NCBI GenBank assembly: GCA_000733355.1
Contig: JNVV01000032.1
Location: 329,134-393,133 of the forward strand
DNA length: 64,000 bases
Reading direction: 5' to 3'
DNA from: Falciphora oryzae
Taxonomy: Eukaryota > Ascomycota > Sordariomycetes > Magnaporthales > Magnaporthaceae
The position numbers and the translations under genes were made by a program. The notes beneath the pieces were generated by a model. The model did no database searches, was not told where the DNA came from, and worked only from the letters and a program-made list of their open reading frames with translations. This document shows, in pieces, positions 22,810-34,375 of this stretch. The first letter of the stretch is position 1; each line of letters starts with the position of its first letter.

Positions 22810-23827
22810 ATGGCACCCCGAGGCATTCCCTTCAGCCCTGCCGCAGACATCCCTTCCCTCGTGGGCAAGGTGGTTGTAGTGACAGGGGCCAACAGCGGGC
22901 TGGGCCGGCAGGCCGCTCTCGAGCTTGCAAGACACAAGCCCGCGCAGCTCTGGATGGCATCTCGCAACCCTGCCAAGGGACAGGGGGCGGTCGAGCATGT
23001 CAAGCGGGAGGTGCCGGGCGCTGCGGCCAAGTTCCTCGAGCTGGACCTGACCGACTTCGACTCCATCAAGAGCGCCGCCAGGACTATCCTCTCTTCTTCT
23101 GAGCGGCTGGATATTCTCATGCTCAACGCGGGACGTGAGTTGTGTCCTGTCCCAAGGACCACTTACACGGGGGTTTCCGCAACACGCGTTTTGGCAATGT
23201 CAAGCTGAAAGGATTTCCAAAAATAAAACAGTCATGGGCTGCCCGCCCGCGCTCACCAAGCAGGGGTACGAAGTGCAAATGGGCACCAACCACATCGGGC
23301 ACGCCCTCCTCCTCGACCTGCTCAAGCCCCTCCTGGCGCAAACACCGCAGCAGCCCGCCCGCGTCGTCATCGTGGCCTCCTCGGCCTTCAAGTACGCCGG
23401 GCCCGAGAAGATCCAGCTCGACACGGTCCGGAGCCTGGACGCGGGCGTGACGCCCGTGAACCGCTACGTGCAGAGCAAGGCGGCCAACGTGCTGTACGCG
23501 CACGAGTTCGCCAGGCGCAACCCGGACCTCACCGTCGTGTCGGTGGACCCGGGCGAGGTCGACACGAACCTGTTCAGGCGCGAGCCGGGCGACGCGCAGA
23601 TGGCGCATTTGGCTAAGGAGGTGGCACCCAAGGCCGTGCGGCCTGTTGAAGAGGGCGTCAAGAACCAGCTGTGGGCCGCCACGGCGCCGGCTGGGGGCGT
23701 TGTCAGTGGCGGGCACTACGAGCCGGTGGGCGTGCTGGAGGAGCCCAAGGGCCTCCAGCTCGACGTGGAGCTGGCACAGCAACTGTGGGATTGGACTCGT
23801 AAGGAGCTTGATGGCCAGACGGCCTGA
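22810..23827 (+). CDS. short-chain dehydrogenase/reductase
   Basis: Two exons, 22810-23134 and 23232-23827 (97-bp intron, GTGAGT...ACAG), give 306 aa. It has the classical SDR cofactor motif TGANSGLG at about 26-33, a D-L-T stretch after beta-3 (LELDLTDF), NAG after beta-4 (the junction reads LNAGLMGCPPA), and a catalytic YVQSK at about 186-190 preceded by a Ser-rich strand (VIVASSAF). A C-terminal GGHYEPVGV segment is typical of fungal light-induced or WW-domain-oxidoreductase-like SDRs. NAD(P) cofactor and a cytosolic location are likely; the substrate is unknown. It is the nearest gene beyond the prenyltransferase remnant but 2.4 kb away, so cluster membership is uncertain. Confidence 0.85.
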
Positions 23828-24263
23828 CGACGGGCTCGATGAGTGTCACGTGTTGTCATACACGGCAACGTCGAGGCGGTGGGGAATGAGCAGCTCCGCC
23901 AAAGACGAAAAAGTCATGGCCAACTCCTTGAAAGGACGAGCCGACGTCCCAGCCAGTCAATTCTGATTATTTCCTCAAGCTTTGTAAAAATCTATTTCCG
24001 GTAGAAAGGTTCGGATAAAGGTTTCCTAGCCTGTGGAATTTCCTTATGAGCTGGCAGCTCGCGGTGGAATATATGAACGTCGTGACCCCTTCTTCTTCCT
24101 GGTCCCTGTTTCCCACTTCTCGAACACCGGCCCCTGAGCTCATGGCCACTGACGGAGAGGCACTTCGTATCCCGGTCCTTGATGACTTGCATGTTTTCAT
24201 TGCTTGTTTTTGAGGTTTGCCACGCTAGCTGGTGGACCGTTGAATTGCTCAAGATGAGGGCTT

Positions 24264-24562
24264 TGTTGGATTGCACTGGCCGGTGCGGGCAATCGGTAGG
24301 GATCAGAGAGGATCGGATGCTCTGATCCCGTGATCAAAGATCACGGGATCCGAGGGCCAAAGGGCCCGCAGGACTAGGGGCAGGGGAACGCCCCTTTGGT
24401 GATCTGTACCGTGTATATATAGCATTCCTCCCGCTCCCTCTCTGGCAGATAGATTCTTTTCCTCTTCGTGCGCAATATAAGGACGATTCCTCAGATCTAG
24501 GGATTGTTGTTCACCCCATTTGGGGACCTCCGAGTCTACGGGAGTACCTACTCCTACTAACA
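24264..24562 (+). repeat. solo LTR, family A copy 1 (TSD GGCTT)
   Basis: 299 bp beginning TGTTGGATTGC and ending CCTACTAACA, flanked by a perfect 5-bp direct repeat GGCTT (24259-24263 and 24563-24567). It contains a TATA-like GTGTATATATAG and a 12-bp palindrome pair GATCCCGTGATC/GATCACGGGATC at 24324-24350. It is homologous to the copies at 37904, 58523 and 59098. No internal retrotransposon sequence is adjacent, so it is a solo LTR. Confidence 0.9.
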
Positions 24563-24845
24563 GGCTTAATTAATACAGACTAAGTCAAGAAAGAGCTGTT
24601 GTAGCCGCCGGATTCGGCAGGGCAGTGCCGCCGTTTTCAGCGGCCTCATCAGTGAGGGGAAAAGTCGCTATCAGGTACCTTTATTTAGCGCGCACAGTCC
24701 CGTCAGTTCCGTACCTGAGCGATTGGTCCAAGTATATCTTTGACCCTCGCTCCTTTTTTTTTTCCCTCGAAGCTTATCGAACATGTTTGAGTAGCAGGCA
24801 GGCTCTTGAGAGTTTGCCGGCCTCATCTCTGTAAGTTTTTGTTCC

Positions 24846-25346
24846 GTTTCTACCCTCTTCTTCAAGCGCCAGTGCCGACGGCTCCAAAAGCATAATTATG
24901 TCACTGAGGATATCCCCAAGGAGTTTGTCGCCTGGCTCGCTCGCCTGGGCTCCCACGGCATCGGGCCCTACAAGTGGGCTCGGGACCTCAGCCTGTCCGT
25001 CCCGGATGCGCTCGAGCTCCCGCCGCGAAACCAGAGGGGCCGGGACCCTCCCGCGTCTTTCACGCCTGACCACGACGCGATATCGAACATCTTGCAGATT
25101 TTTATCCACGGCCTGGCTGGCCCCTTACGTGTTGGGAATATGCGTCCGGGCGAGCAAGGGCAGCAGAAAGTGCCCGTCAAGGGGATGGACATGCGAAGAT
25201 GGGAGAAGCGGCAGTGGACTTTTGAGGATGCGGCCGGGAACACGAGTCTGGGAGAGGATGCGTGCGCCGACGCCAGGGCTGCCGTGGAGGGGACGAGGAA
25301 GGCCTTCGCTGACCGTGAATCGGTCGGGAGTGCTGGGAACGCCTAG
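24846..25346 (+). pseudogene. unrecognised coding-like fragment beside solo LTR
   Basis: An open frame of about 165 codons, reading FKRQCRRLQKHNYVTEDIPK then EFVAWLARLGSHGIGPYKWA and ending VGSAGNA-stop, has normal protein-like composition and no internal stop. It lacks an in-frame ATG near its 5' end. A GTAAGT at about 24830 and a pyrimidine stretch just before the frame suggest an intron, but I could not find a convincing first exon. The solo LTR ends 280 bp upstream, so the 5' part of a gene may have been lost. The function is not recognised. Confidence 0.3.
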
Positions 25347-26147
25347 ACTAGCAGTCTTCGTTCCTAGGAGGTGGTGGCCGTAATGGTGTGTTGCTAAAGT
25401 CCGCGTTCTCGTAGATGCAGTCTCGACCTTTCTTGGAGCGGACGCAAGTGTTGCACGGCGCCTCCCTATTGCACTTGAGTCTGCGCCGACGACAAGGCAA
25501 ACAAGCGCCATGATGGAACCCGTCCAGTGTCAGCCCTGGGCTTGACCGGAAAATGCGTGCTCCAGCGCACCTGGAAGGCGGACTGGGAGTGATGGAAGCA
25601 CCCGATTGGGCCCCCCAAGAAACTTAGACCGCAGGTCGCCTGCGCCGCCGTTGACTTTGAGGTTCGGACATGGCTCAAATAAGCCCAGGCTAGCCTTTGC
25701 GAGCCCCGAATTCTTTTCTCTTTACTATAATGCTTGTAGGAGAAGACGCACAACCGAGCTCAGCGCCATTCTCCGCTCCGAAATTCTCAATTCCGGGAAG
25801 GATTCCACGGTAGAAGACATTGACACGTGGGCAAGGCATTGCAGATGTCTTTCCGCAGAAATCTAAAACATGGACTTGACATCGATCGTCCAGAACATGG
25901 CCGTCCAGAGTGGAAGCAGGAAAAAAGGGACTAACTGATCCTGGCACGTATGCTCTGGAAATTGATTGCGCACTAAAGAATGCCGAGGAGCAGGACAGGC
26001 CTGGGTATGGGCCCCTGATGATGTTGCTGCTCAAGGTAAAATCCGAACAGGGAGTCCTCGGGGCCTTGCCAGCTTCTGGTCAAGACTATGTGAGGTTCTA
26101 GCCAGGGCTTGGCCAGGGCCGTTTGTTTTCCGACCCATTGAGGGTTC
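25347..26147. other. intergenic region
   Basis: About 800 bp with no supported gene or repeat, downstream of the minus-strand subtilase-like gene. Confidence 0.4.
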
Positions 26148-29100
26148 TTAATCCTGTCCCGTCACGTTGCGAACCGAAGCAGAATTTCCGAAGGGCCAGT
26201 CTGGGATGAGGTCCCCGAGGCAAACGTCGTCGCACTCCCAAGGTCTGCAATCGGTGCATTCCTCGCTGGGCCGGCCGCAGCCGAGCACATTGGGGGAGAT
26301 GGTGCGGCCCTCACAATCGGCCTCGTCGCTAGGGCACCTCCCGTCCTTGACCCGGCAGATGCACGTTGACCACCCCTCGGTCCTTTGAGACGGCGACAGT
26401 GATTAGCTTCTCGGGTTTGGAACCTCCAAGGAGAGCAAGTGGGGAAAGAAGGGGAAGGCCTACCAATTAGCCTCACAGTTCCAATCGTCCCGGTTGGTGG
26501 GCGCCGCCGTGGGGACCTCGGTGCTGCTGGTGCTGGTCGTGCTGGACGTGGTCCGCGTCGGCGATGTGGTGGTGGAAGAGGTCGAGCTGCTCGAAGAACT
26601 GCTGCTGGTGCTAGATGTGCTGCTGGTGCTGCTGGTTCGGGATGCGCTACTCGGCGTGATGCAGGGGTACCAGCTGGACGTTGTGGTGACGCCGCCGTCC
26701 TGTCTCGGGAGCAGCATTCCGCCAAAATCGCCTCCTGTTATTGCCCTCCTCTGTGTCTCTCCGGCCCGTGGCTCATACTGGCACACCTGCGGCCCGCTAT
26801 CGTCGAAGACGCGCTGGCTGAAGAGGTTCCAGACGGCGGGCACGTCCTCCCCGACGTTGGGTCTGTTCCCCGGCGCGGCACGGCGCGACCAGGCGCGATT
26901 GCGCATGTACCTCACGATGCCCTCGGCGGTGCGGTCCGGCAGGTTGATGTCTACAAAGGGGTCGTACGTTTCGAGGCGGCCGAGCTGCAGCAGCCGGATC
27001 AGGTACGCGGCCAGGCCGGAAGTAATGGCGGCCGCGTCCGATGTCCCCGTGCAGTCGCGGCGGATCGGACCCCAGGGCGGCGAGGGCTGGGTCCAGGCGC
27101 CCCTGTTGCCGTTGGCGCAGTGCACGTCAAATCCGGGCGCGTAGATGTTGGGCAGCTGCCGCTGCACATCGATGTTGGTGCCGACCCATATTTGATCGTC
27201 CTCTCCAAGCGCGCCGGCCGCCAGAAGCTGGGGGATGCGCTCGAGATTTAGCTCGGGTGATGGGGCAGCGAAATTGGCTGGAAAGCCCCTGACTGTCTTT
27301 CCGTTTGACGCATGGCGCAGTGCGTCTTGTCAGCCATCGGTTCTCTAGGGTTTGGGTGAGCCAAGCAGGCACAAACATACCGAATCTCCACCGTTGCCTG
27401 TGCCAGTTACAAGGACGTAGCCTTTGCGGCCCATTCTCCGCAGCAACTCGTGCGTACGTCCGCGAGGACCGGGGAGGAGGTCGCTTCCACGTGGGCCCCA
27501 GTATATGGCCATCAGGACGACACCACGGACCTCGGCCGGGTCGTCGTCCTGGTCTCTCATGTCGTCTAGCATTACCCCGATCGCGTCGACCCAGTCCTCG
27601 GCACTCCTACCTACACCGCTGGGGTCGCGTCGCGGAGTGCGCGAGAGGATCGGCCTCGCCCGCTTGGCCACTCCCGTGGTGTTTCCCACCACCAGGCTCA
27701 ACATGGAGGTGCCATGGGGGTATACTTGGATGTTTGGCCAGCCGTTACCGCCGGCTGGCAAACCGGACTATTGGCGCAATAAAATCCCGTGTCAGTACGT
27801 TCCTTCACGTCCGAGTTCTTTTGTGGCCGTAGTAGACGGCCCCTTTCTTCTCTCTTCGGGTGACGTTTTCACGGCGCAGCTCAAACTCACATCGTCGTGC
27901 GGAGTCTCACCGTCCCAGTCAGCACTGGCAGGCGGCAGCCATCGCACGCGGCCGGCCGGGTTGTCCCCACGCGTGAACTCGATGTGGTCAATGGTGGCGC
28001 CCGTGTCGACGATGTAGACGGGCACGTCCTGGCCAGCGCTGTCGTCGAAGAAGGCCAGGTCCAGCGGCTGGAACGGGCGCGCGTTTCTGGACATGCCCTC
28101 GGCCTGCGACAAGAAAAGGAGCTGCCACGGCGAGTGGGGCTGAAACCGGACCGACGCTACCGGATCCTCGCAGTTGTCCCGGCAGGGGATGTAGACCATC
28201 GAGACTTGTGGCATGCGCTCCAGCTGTTCGACCTGCGACTCGGTCAGGGGCGCCCGGTAGTAATTAACCCCGGCGCTCCGGGTCTCGGAGACGTCGACGT
28301 TCTCTTCCCCGGCAAGCTGGTTAAGGCGGGCGCGGACGGCCTGCGTGTCCGACGACACAGACCCGTTCCTCGGGTAGATGACGTAGTTGTCCACCAGCTC
28401 GCACGCCTCGCCGCCGTTCTGCCTTTTGCCCCGAACCCTTCTGCGGCCGTTCGAGTCCGTCGCCGTCGCGGTTGGGGTGCACGAAATTGTCGACGTCGTC
28501 GCCGTGGCGGAGCAGCCCGACGTGATGGAGGCGCTGTAGGTCGAGCAGGCTGTGCTCGCCGTCCCCGTACACGAAACCCAGTGGTTGGTCGCTGTGACGG
28601 TGCTGGTGCAGCTGGCTGTTGACGTACCCGTGCCCGCCGTGTCGTCGTCCGAGACACTGCATCCTCTGATTGTGCCGCAAGTTGACGACGTAGACGAGCC
28701 GGTCGTGAAGGTGCTGCCGGCGGATGTCGTCACGCTAAAGCGCGTTGTAGTGGAGCAGATATTGGTCGTCTGAGTCTCGCAACTCGAGGGCCGCTCCGAG
28801 GAGTAAGTGGGCTGGCTGTTGGGACCCACCGTCACGGGCGGAAAGTCCGGTAGGGTGCCTTGGATGGTGATTCCGGGAGGTAGTCTAATGGCACCAGGTG
28901 GAGGGGGGCCCGGCGGATAGATCCCGGGCGGCAGCCCCCAGAACCACCCCAGGATACCGCCGTCGTCGTCATCATCGTCATCGCCATCCAGGCAGCTGTC
29001 AAAGAACCATTCGTCGCAGGGTACAAGTGCTCCGCTCTCGGTGGGCTGAGCTGATTCTATCCTGGTGGACACCGGCGTGATGCGTGCTTCCGGAGGCCAG

Positions 29101-30611
29101 CTCGTGAACGACGTGGGCTCTCCGCCGTCTCCACTTGTGGTGCTCGTAAATGCTGAAGTAAACGTCGAGCCACCAGAAGTCCAAGTTGATGTTCCCGTAA
29201 AAGTAGACGGTCCGGGAGGCTCGTTTGAATCGCTACTGGTGAGCGTGCTAGACCATTCTGAAGTAAACGTAGAGCCACCTGACGTCCACGTTAACGTACC
29301 GTATGTAATGGATGGGCTTGGAGGAGGCTGTGTGTCGGTACTGCTGATCATGCTAGTCCATTCCGACGTAAATGTGGAGCTGCCAGACGTCCATGTCGAA
29401 GTCCCCGACGTGACGGACGGGCTAGGCGGTGGCTGGGTACCACTAGTGAGTGTACTGGACCAGGCAGAAGTAAACGTAGAGCTACCCGATGTCCAAGCTG
29501 ACGTTCCGGATGTAACGGACGGGCTAGGGGGTGGCTGGGTATCACTAGTGAATGTACTGGACCAGGTAGAAGTAAAAGTTGAACTGCCAGAGGTCCACGT
29601 CGAAGTGCCGGAAGCGATTGACGGGGTAGGCGGCGGTTGGGTTTCGCTGGTGATTGTGCTTGGCCATGCGGACGTAAATGTAGAGCTTCCCGACGTCCAC
29701 GTCGAGGTTCCGGATGTGACAGAGCCCGAGGGGTCTGGTGGCGGTGGGGGCGGTGGGATGTTACTAGACCAAGTCGACGTAAATGTTGAGCTCCCAGAAG
29801 TCCACGTTGATGTTCCAGATGTCAAAGAGCTTGAGGGGCCCGTCTGCGGAGGCGGGATGTTGCTAGACCACGTTGAGGTGAATGTTGAGCTGCCAGAAGT
29901 CCACGTTGATATTCCGGATGTAAAAGAGCTTGAGGGGGGAGGTGGCGGCGGCGGGGTGGTGCCAGTCCCATCTCCACTGGTGAATGTCGATGTGAACGTC
30001 TGGCTCCCCGACGTCCATGTGCTCGTGGTGCCACTTCCACCTGAAGAGGGGTCGGGAGTGCTGCTAGAAATGCCCCCTGATGACGAAGCAAATGTCGAAG
30101 TAAAGGTTTGACTTCCAGATGTCCAGGTCGACGTTCCCGTTCCCGGGGAACCTCCATCACCCTCGCTGGTGCTGCTGCATTGGCCGTCACCAGTCATAGT
30201 GATTGTGACATAGTGCGTCTCCGAGACCACCTCGGTCACGCTGGCCCGGGAGGTGGCGGTGGTGGTAACCTCTGCAGTCTCATGCTGCTGCCCATCACAG
30301 TGGCTACTGGCCCCTGGTGGTGGCGGCGGCGGCGGCGGCTTGCCCAGACCAGGCTTGTCGCAGCCGCCTACAGCATTGCATACCGTCCCCTCGGGACAGC
30401 AGCCGTCGAGGCAGCAGATGGTGCCAGCTCCGCAGAGATTGTGCGCGCCACTAGGAGTCTGGCAGCACGTCTGGCCGTAGCTGTCGGAGCCGCACCGGTC
30501 CTGGCACCAATACTCGTTGGGCAGACATCGCTCGTCGTGGACGTTGAAGACGGCCCCTGATCCCCAAATCAGGAGTGCCACTATGATAAAGCTGCCGATG
30601 CGAGACGGCAT
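26148..30611 (-). CDS. large secreted subtilase-like protein with Ser/Thr repeat stalk
   Basis: Four exons, 30611-27891, 27767-27381, 27296-26464 and 26382-26148, join to 1391 aa. Residues 1 to about 22 are a signal peptide. A Cys-rich block (about 28-85, CCQTPSGAHNLCGAGTICCL) resembles a small lectin or EGF-type knot. Residues about 150-525 hold ten copies of a 30-36-aa unit with core STWTSGSSTFTS. An Asp run, Pro-rich and Thr-rich stretches and a KR site (about 727) follow. The peptidase S8 domain comes next: Asp in YIVDTG (about 869), His in PHGTSM (about 925) and Ser in GTSDAAA (about 1122). A Ser/Thr stalk and a 12-Cys C-terminal domain complete it. It is probably extracellular or wall-bound. 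Canonical HGTH reads HGTS, so activity is plausible but unproven. Confidence 0.72.
29080..30140 (-). repeat. coding tandem repeats of the subtilase-like gene
   Basis: Ten imperfect ~100-bp units encoding (T/S)WTSGSSTFTS cores separated by Pro-rich linkers. Units near 29360-29900 are the most alike. This coding array is prone to length change. Confidence 0.85.
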
Positions 30612-31795
30612 TGTGCTGGGTGGGACAGAGTTGGATAGGCGGTAGAGGGGTATAGTGGATGGCCGCTGGCATGCGCACAGCGACAGAAGCGAGGGAGAGC
30701 CGGATGCATGCAGAAGACAAGATGCGTGTTTTGGGTCGAGCACCTGCCGATACAGGACATCTCCTCAAGGGCTGGCGGGTATGTTCCAATACCTTCTTAT
30801 ACGGCCTACGTACAACCCTCTCATCAGAGTTACCTTGTTTACAGCTCCCTCCAGCACGGCGCCATGGTCTCGGGCTAGCATGGGATCATGATCTTGACCC
30901 TGCCTATGCCCCAGTGCCCAGATGTCTATGGTACTTTGACTACGTCGTTTGTCTCCATTCTCGGACCACACCCAGCTGCCAGATACTTACGTGCTTGGCT
31001 GGAGAAAAGCCGGCGATCGTGCACAGTTTTCCTGTTTTTCCTCCCCATATACAACTGGACAAGTCATCACCGGAGGAAAGAGTGTGGTGCTAAGAGACCG
31101 AGGTCAGCCCGGCGGTGTGCTCCAGCCGCGGGCGGTAACGAAGGTACCGTTGGAAGTCCGCCACAGGTTGCTGGGATCGGCGGCTGCTCGGCATTTCCGG
31201 GGCCATGTTTTGTAGGATTTATCACCCGGCAGTTGCTAACGGGCTTCTTGGAGGGAGAAAGTCGATGGAAGTCACGCCCGAGTAGCCTGCTCTCTGGTGT
31301 TTTTTTTTTCAGTATAACCCAGGAGCTATCGGTATTATACAACCATCACCAGTCAGATTGGCCACCGGCGGATCGGATAAGCCACACCGTGCGCAGGATT
31401 GGGCTCCCCCGCGCCAAGTAGCTAGCTCTCAGCAGTAGAGGTCAGCACACCTGACATCTTATCGCCGGATCAGCGAGGTGATAACCAGGCGCGCAGGGGC
31501 GGCGGCTGACGGGACTTGGCAAACAGCCACGTGGGTGAGCCGCCGTTCGTTAGTGACGTCGATACCTAGTGCGGTGGGGTTGATGGGAGGAGAATCAGAT
31601 CGGCCGGGCTGCTGCTGCTGGTATCGGACAAGCAACGTGGCTAGACGTTATCGCGGTGCTCAAGCGGAAATGCTTGCCGATGATCCACGAGGGATATTCG
31701 CATGCTGGCCGGAGGCATAGAGAGTGTGTACTTTCGATGCTAGCAACTGCTGGCGCCGAGGCTCAGCCAGCTCCGAGGTCTGCATTGATACAGGC
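30612..31795. other. intergenic region
   Basis: About 1.2 kb upstream of the subtilase-like gene and 3' of the Ras-like gene. No gene, RNA or repeat was recognised. Confidence 0.45.
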
Positions 31796-32897
31796 TCACT
31801 TCGGGCCACGAGTGTTGCGGCCGAGAATCCTTTCGACCCAAGACCATTTCGTCTTCTGCTGCTCACCACCATCCCGCAGCTGTTGCCCTTCTGGTGTCGC
31901 CACTTCTTTTCCTGCTTCCTTCTTCTTACGATACCCAACCGCCGCAAGCAATGCGTGCCCCGCGACCTCATAACACAGTTCCGCAACGCCCGTCCCGTCC
32001 TTGGACGACGTCTCGCCGCCGAAGCAGCCGCCGATCTCGGCGGCAAACGCCCTGGCTTCGTCTGGCTCGACAGCAGCAGCAACGGAGGCTCCAGCAGCCC
32101 CTTGCCCCCTGGGCAGAGGTATGTACAGATCGGCCTTGGTAGCGACGACAAAGAAGACGAGCTCCCGCTTCCTCTTCCTCCTCGGTGCCGCTTCCCCGCC
32201 ACCAAGCCCCCCTTGCCCCTCCTCCACCGCGTAGCGGCCTGGGCTCCCTTGGTCGAGAGCCATGATGGAGTAGGCGTCAGACGGCAGCAAGGACGTGGCG
32301 GCCTTGTGCATGTCGCGGAGCGCGTCAAAGCTCGCGCAGCTGGCCGGGTCGTAGACGAGTAGGCACACGTCGGCGTCGCGCAGGAGGCGTAAGGATTCGG
32401 GCGACAGGCGCGTGGTGCGCCGTCGCCCGTCCGGGGTGCTGTCTTGGCTGTCGCTGTCTTGGTAGTAGCCGTGCGGCTGCGGGGGGATGGCGCGCAGCCT
32501 GAGTGCCGCCGCTGTCGCACCTGTCTCGTCCTCGTTGCCCACCACCACCAAGCGAGCGTAGTTTGCTGTGTGAGGTCCGAGGGGGTCGAAGAGTTCAAGT
32601 TTTTTCAGCTCCTGTTCTTCCTCCTGGTCGACGAAGCGGTTGGTCGAGATCTGTCACTCGGCGCGTGTGTGCACGCAGCACGCCGCGGCTGTTAGTGGAA
32701 TCCCTGTTCGGCATGGAGCACTGTACATGTCTGGAGCGAAATACCCGGGTCATGAGTGATATTTTGCCAGCCCCAGCGAGGCCGGCGACAACAACCTCGA
32801 AGGTGGGCATTGCAGGAGGGGAGTCGTTGGGTTTCTGGGCTCGAACCCAGCCGCTATACTCCCTCATCGCCACTATTTGATCGTTCGAGAATGGCAT
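31796..32897 (-). CDS. divergent Ras-like small GTPase
   Basis: Two exons, 32897-32745 and 32650-31796 (GTATTT donor, ACAG acceptor), give 335 aa. G1 is GLAGAGKIS at about 39-47, where the usual Ser/Thr after Lys is Ile. The junction TRISTNRFVDQEEEQELKK matches the Ras switch-I approach. LLVYDPASCASFDALRDM fits the strand after G3, TKAD (about 219) is G4 and ETSSKDGTG (about 265) is G5. The G3 DTAG/DxxG motif is missing; a charged insert (GNEDETGATAAALRLRA, then a Ser/Asp-rich loop) occupies its place. There is no C-terminal CAAX box; the tail ends NTRGPK. It probably binds nucleotide weakly or not at all. Three N-terminal Met codons compete; the first is used here. Confidence 0.65.
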
Positions 32898-33503
32898 CTT
32901 AGATGTCGAGTGTTATTGATGGTGTTGGCACCGAGTTCCTTGCAAGATCAGAAATGGAGCCGAGATGCTGTTGGCTGCGCCTTGGCAGCGATGAATTTTA
33001 GGGTAACCCAGCCTGCTGCTGCCCCTGAACGCCCAGTCTAAGTCTACCACGTGCAATGTGCGTGCATTTTACAGCGCGGTCCGCAGTGGTTGCACCGGAC
33101 TTGATCGAGGTCGGTTCAATGCTGTCACCGTGCAGCATTCAACTCAAGTTTAAAACAACCGCCTCTACGAGCTGTCCCTTTTTTTACACCCAATTTTCGG
33201 TCGGAGCACTTGTATTAATCGCTTCAGCTACGCGGCGACTGGGAGGTGTACCTAGGTAACCACGGAATACGGAATCGGATGGGGAAGCGGTGACGGACAG
33301 CGGAGGGGAAAACAAGACGATCCCCCCCTCTTTTTTTGCCTCCGAGGGCTATAAGCGAAAAGCGACAAAAATCGAGGGTCAACAAAAAAAAAAAAAAAAA
33401 AAAAGGGGGGGGGGAAGAACACAAAACGACACACGCGCCGAGTACAATCCTGCTCAAAATTGGCCTTGCGTCATACCAGTGCGGTCCATAACTTGGCTGC
33501 CTG
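32898..33503. other. intergenic region with A/G homopolymer
   Basis: Upstream of the GTPase gene. It holds a 20-A run followed by a 9-G run near 33384-33414. No gene was recognised. Confidence 0.5.
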
Positions 33504-34375
33504 TCACTGCACAAACGTCGACATGGTCGGCTCCGTCTCGGTTGAAGGCGAAATCGTCGGCATCGTGGGCCGAGAGGACGAAAGTGTCCCACCGCCGCCG
33601 CCGCAGCCGGGCTTGGTAACGGTCGTGGCGACTGTGGCGATGATGGTCGAGGTGTGCTTCGCCGTGGTGGTCTGCATCTGTGTCTCGGTCCTGGTCACGG
33701 TGGTCGTCGAAGGAGCAGGGCAGGTGGTACCGGGGCCTGGGCCGCGGCAGCCATCGCTGGCGTGCAACCGGATGGGCACGCACTTTATCTGGCCAAAGTC
33801 GGGCTTGACGTAGATGTTGTGTTCCGTGTCCGTGGCCGGGCAGGCCCAAAACTCGGGCGAGCCGCTGTACAGCAGGCTGTTGTTTCTGTCGATTGTAAAA
33901 TCCTGATCCGGCTTGACGCCCTGGTCGCACTGGATCTGGGTGGTCGGGGGAGCTGTTCCAATATGGCTGAGAAACGTGTGTCGTGTGGATAGGGGGAGGA
34001 CTGGACGACTGAAGGAAGCTCCGTCAACTGAGCAAACTTACGGGCGACGATGCAGCCGAAACCGCTCGAGTCGTAGATCCCCTCGGGTGTCATGTAGAAC
34101 GTGGCCGTCTCGTACGGTCCCGCAAGTCGGATCTGGCCGTCGTCCAGTCGTCCGGCGGGACGCTCGACCGAGCCGCTCGACGACAGCGTAAAGCTGCACC
34201 GGTGGTCTTGGCCACCGCTGTCGTCTGCATCATGGCCGCCAGCTCGCCGGACTACATGGGGAGCCTCGGCCGGTCCGTGGCGGGAGAGAAAGGGAAGCCA
34301 GCTGGCGACCACGGACGCGGGGAGCAGCAGAAGCGCCGCTCCTCCGAGGGCGAGGCTCTGGGTTGCGCGTCTCAT
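33504..34375 (-). CDS. PIR-like secreted cell-wall protein with Ser/Thr tail
   Basis: Two exons, 34375-34042 and 33952-33504 (donor GTAAGT, acceptor AACAG), give 260 aa. Residues 1 to about 24 form a signal peptide. A wall-protein-like domain follows, with CSFTLSSSGSV, a GQIRLAG strand, FGCIVAPPPTTQIQCDQG across the junction and a conserved SPEFWACPATDTEHNIYV. This resembles the C-terminal domain of PIR-type cell-wall proteins (FYxC near the end). The last ~70 residues are Thr/Ser-rich (probably O-glycosylated) with a five-Gly stretch. No GPI signal is evident; the protein ends MSTFVQ. The family is inferred from the pattern only. Confidence 0.62.

Noticed and set aside
32825..32850. GGGCTCGAACCCAG as a tRNA T arm
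   Set aside because: Coding sequence of the Ras-like gene first exon; no acceptor or D arm.
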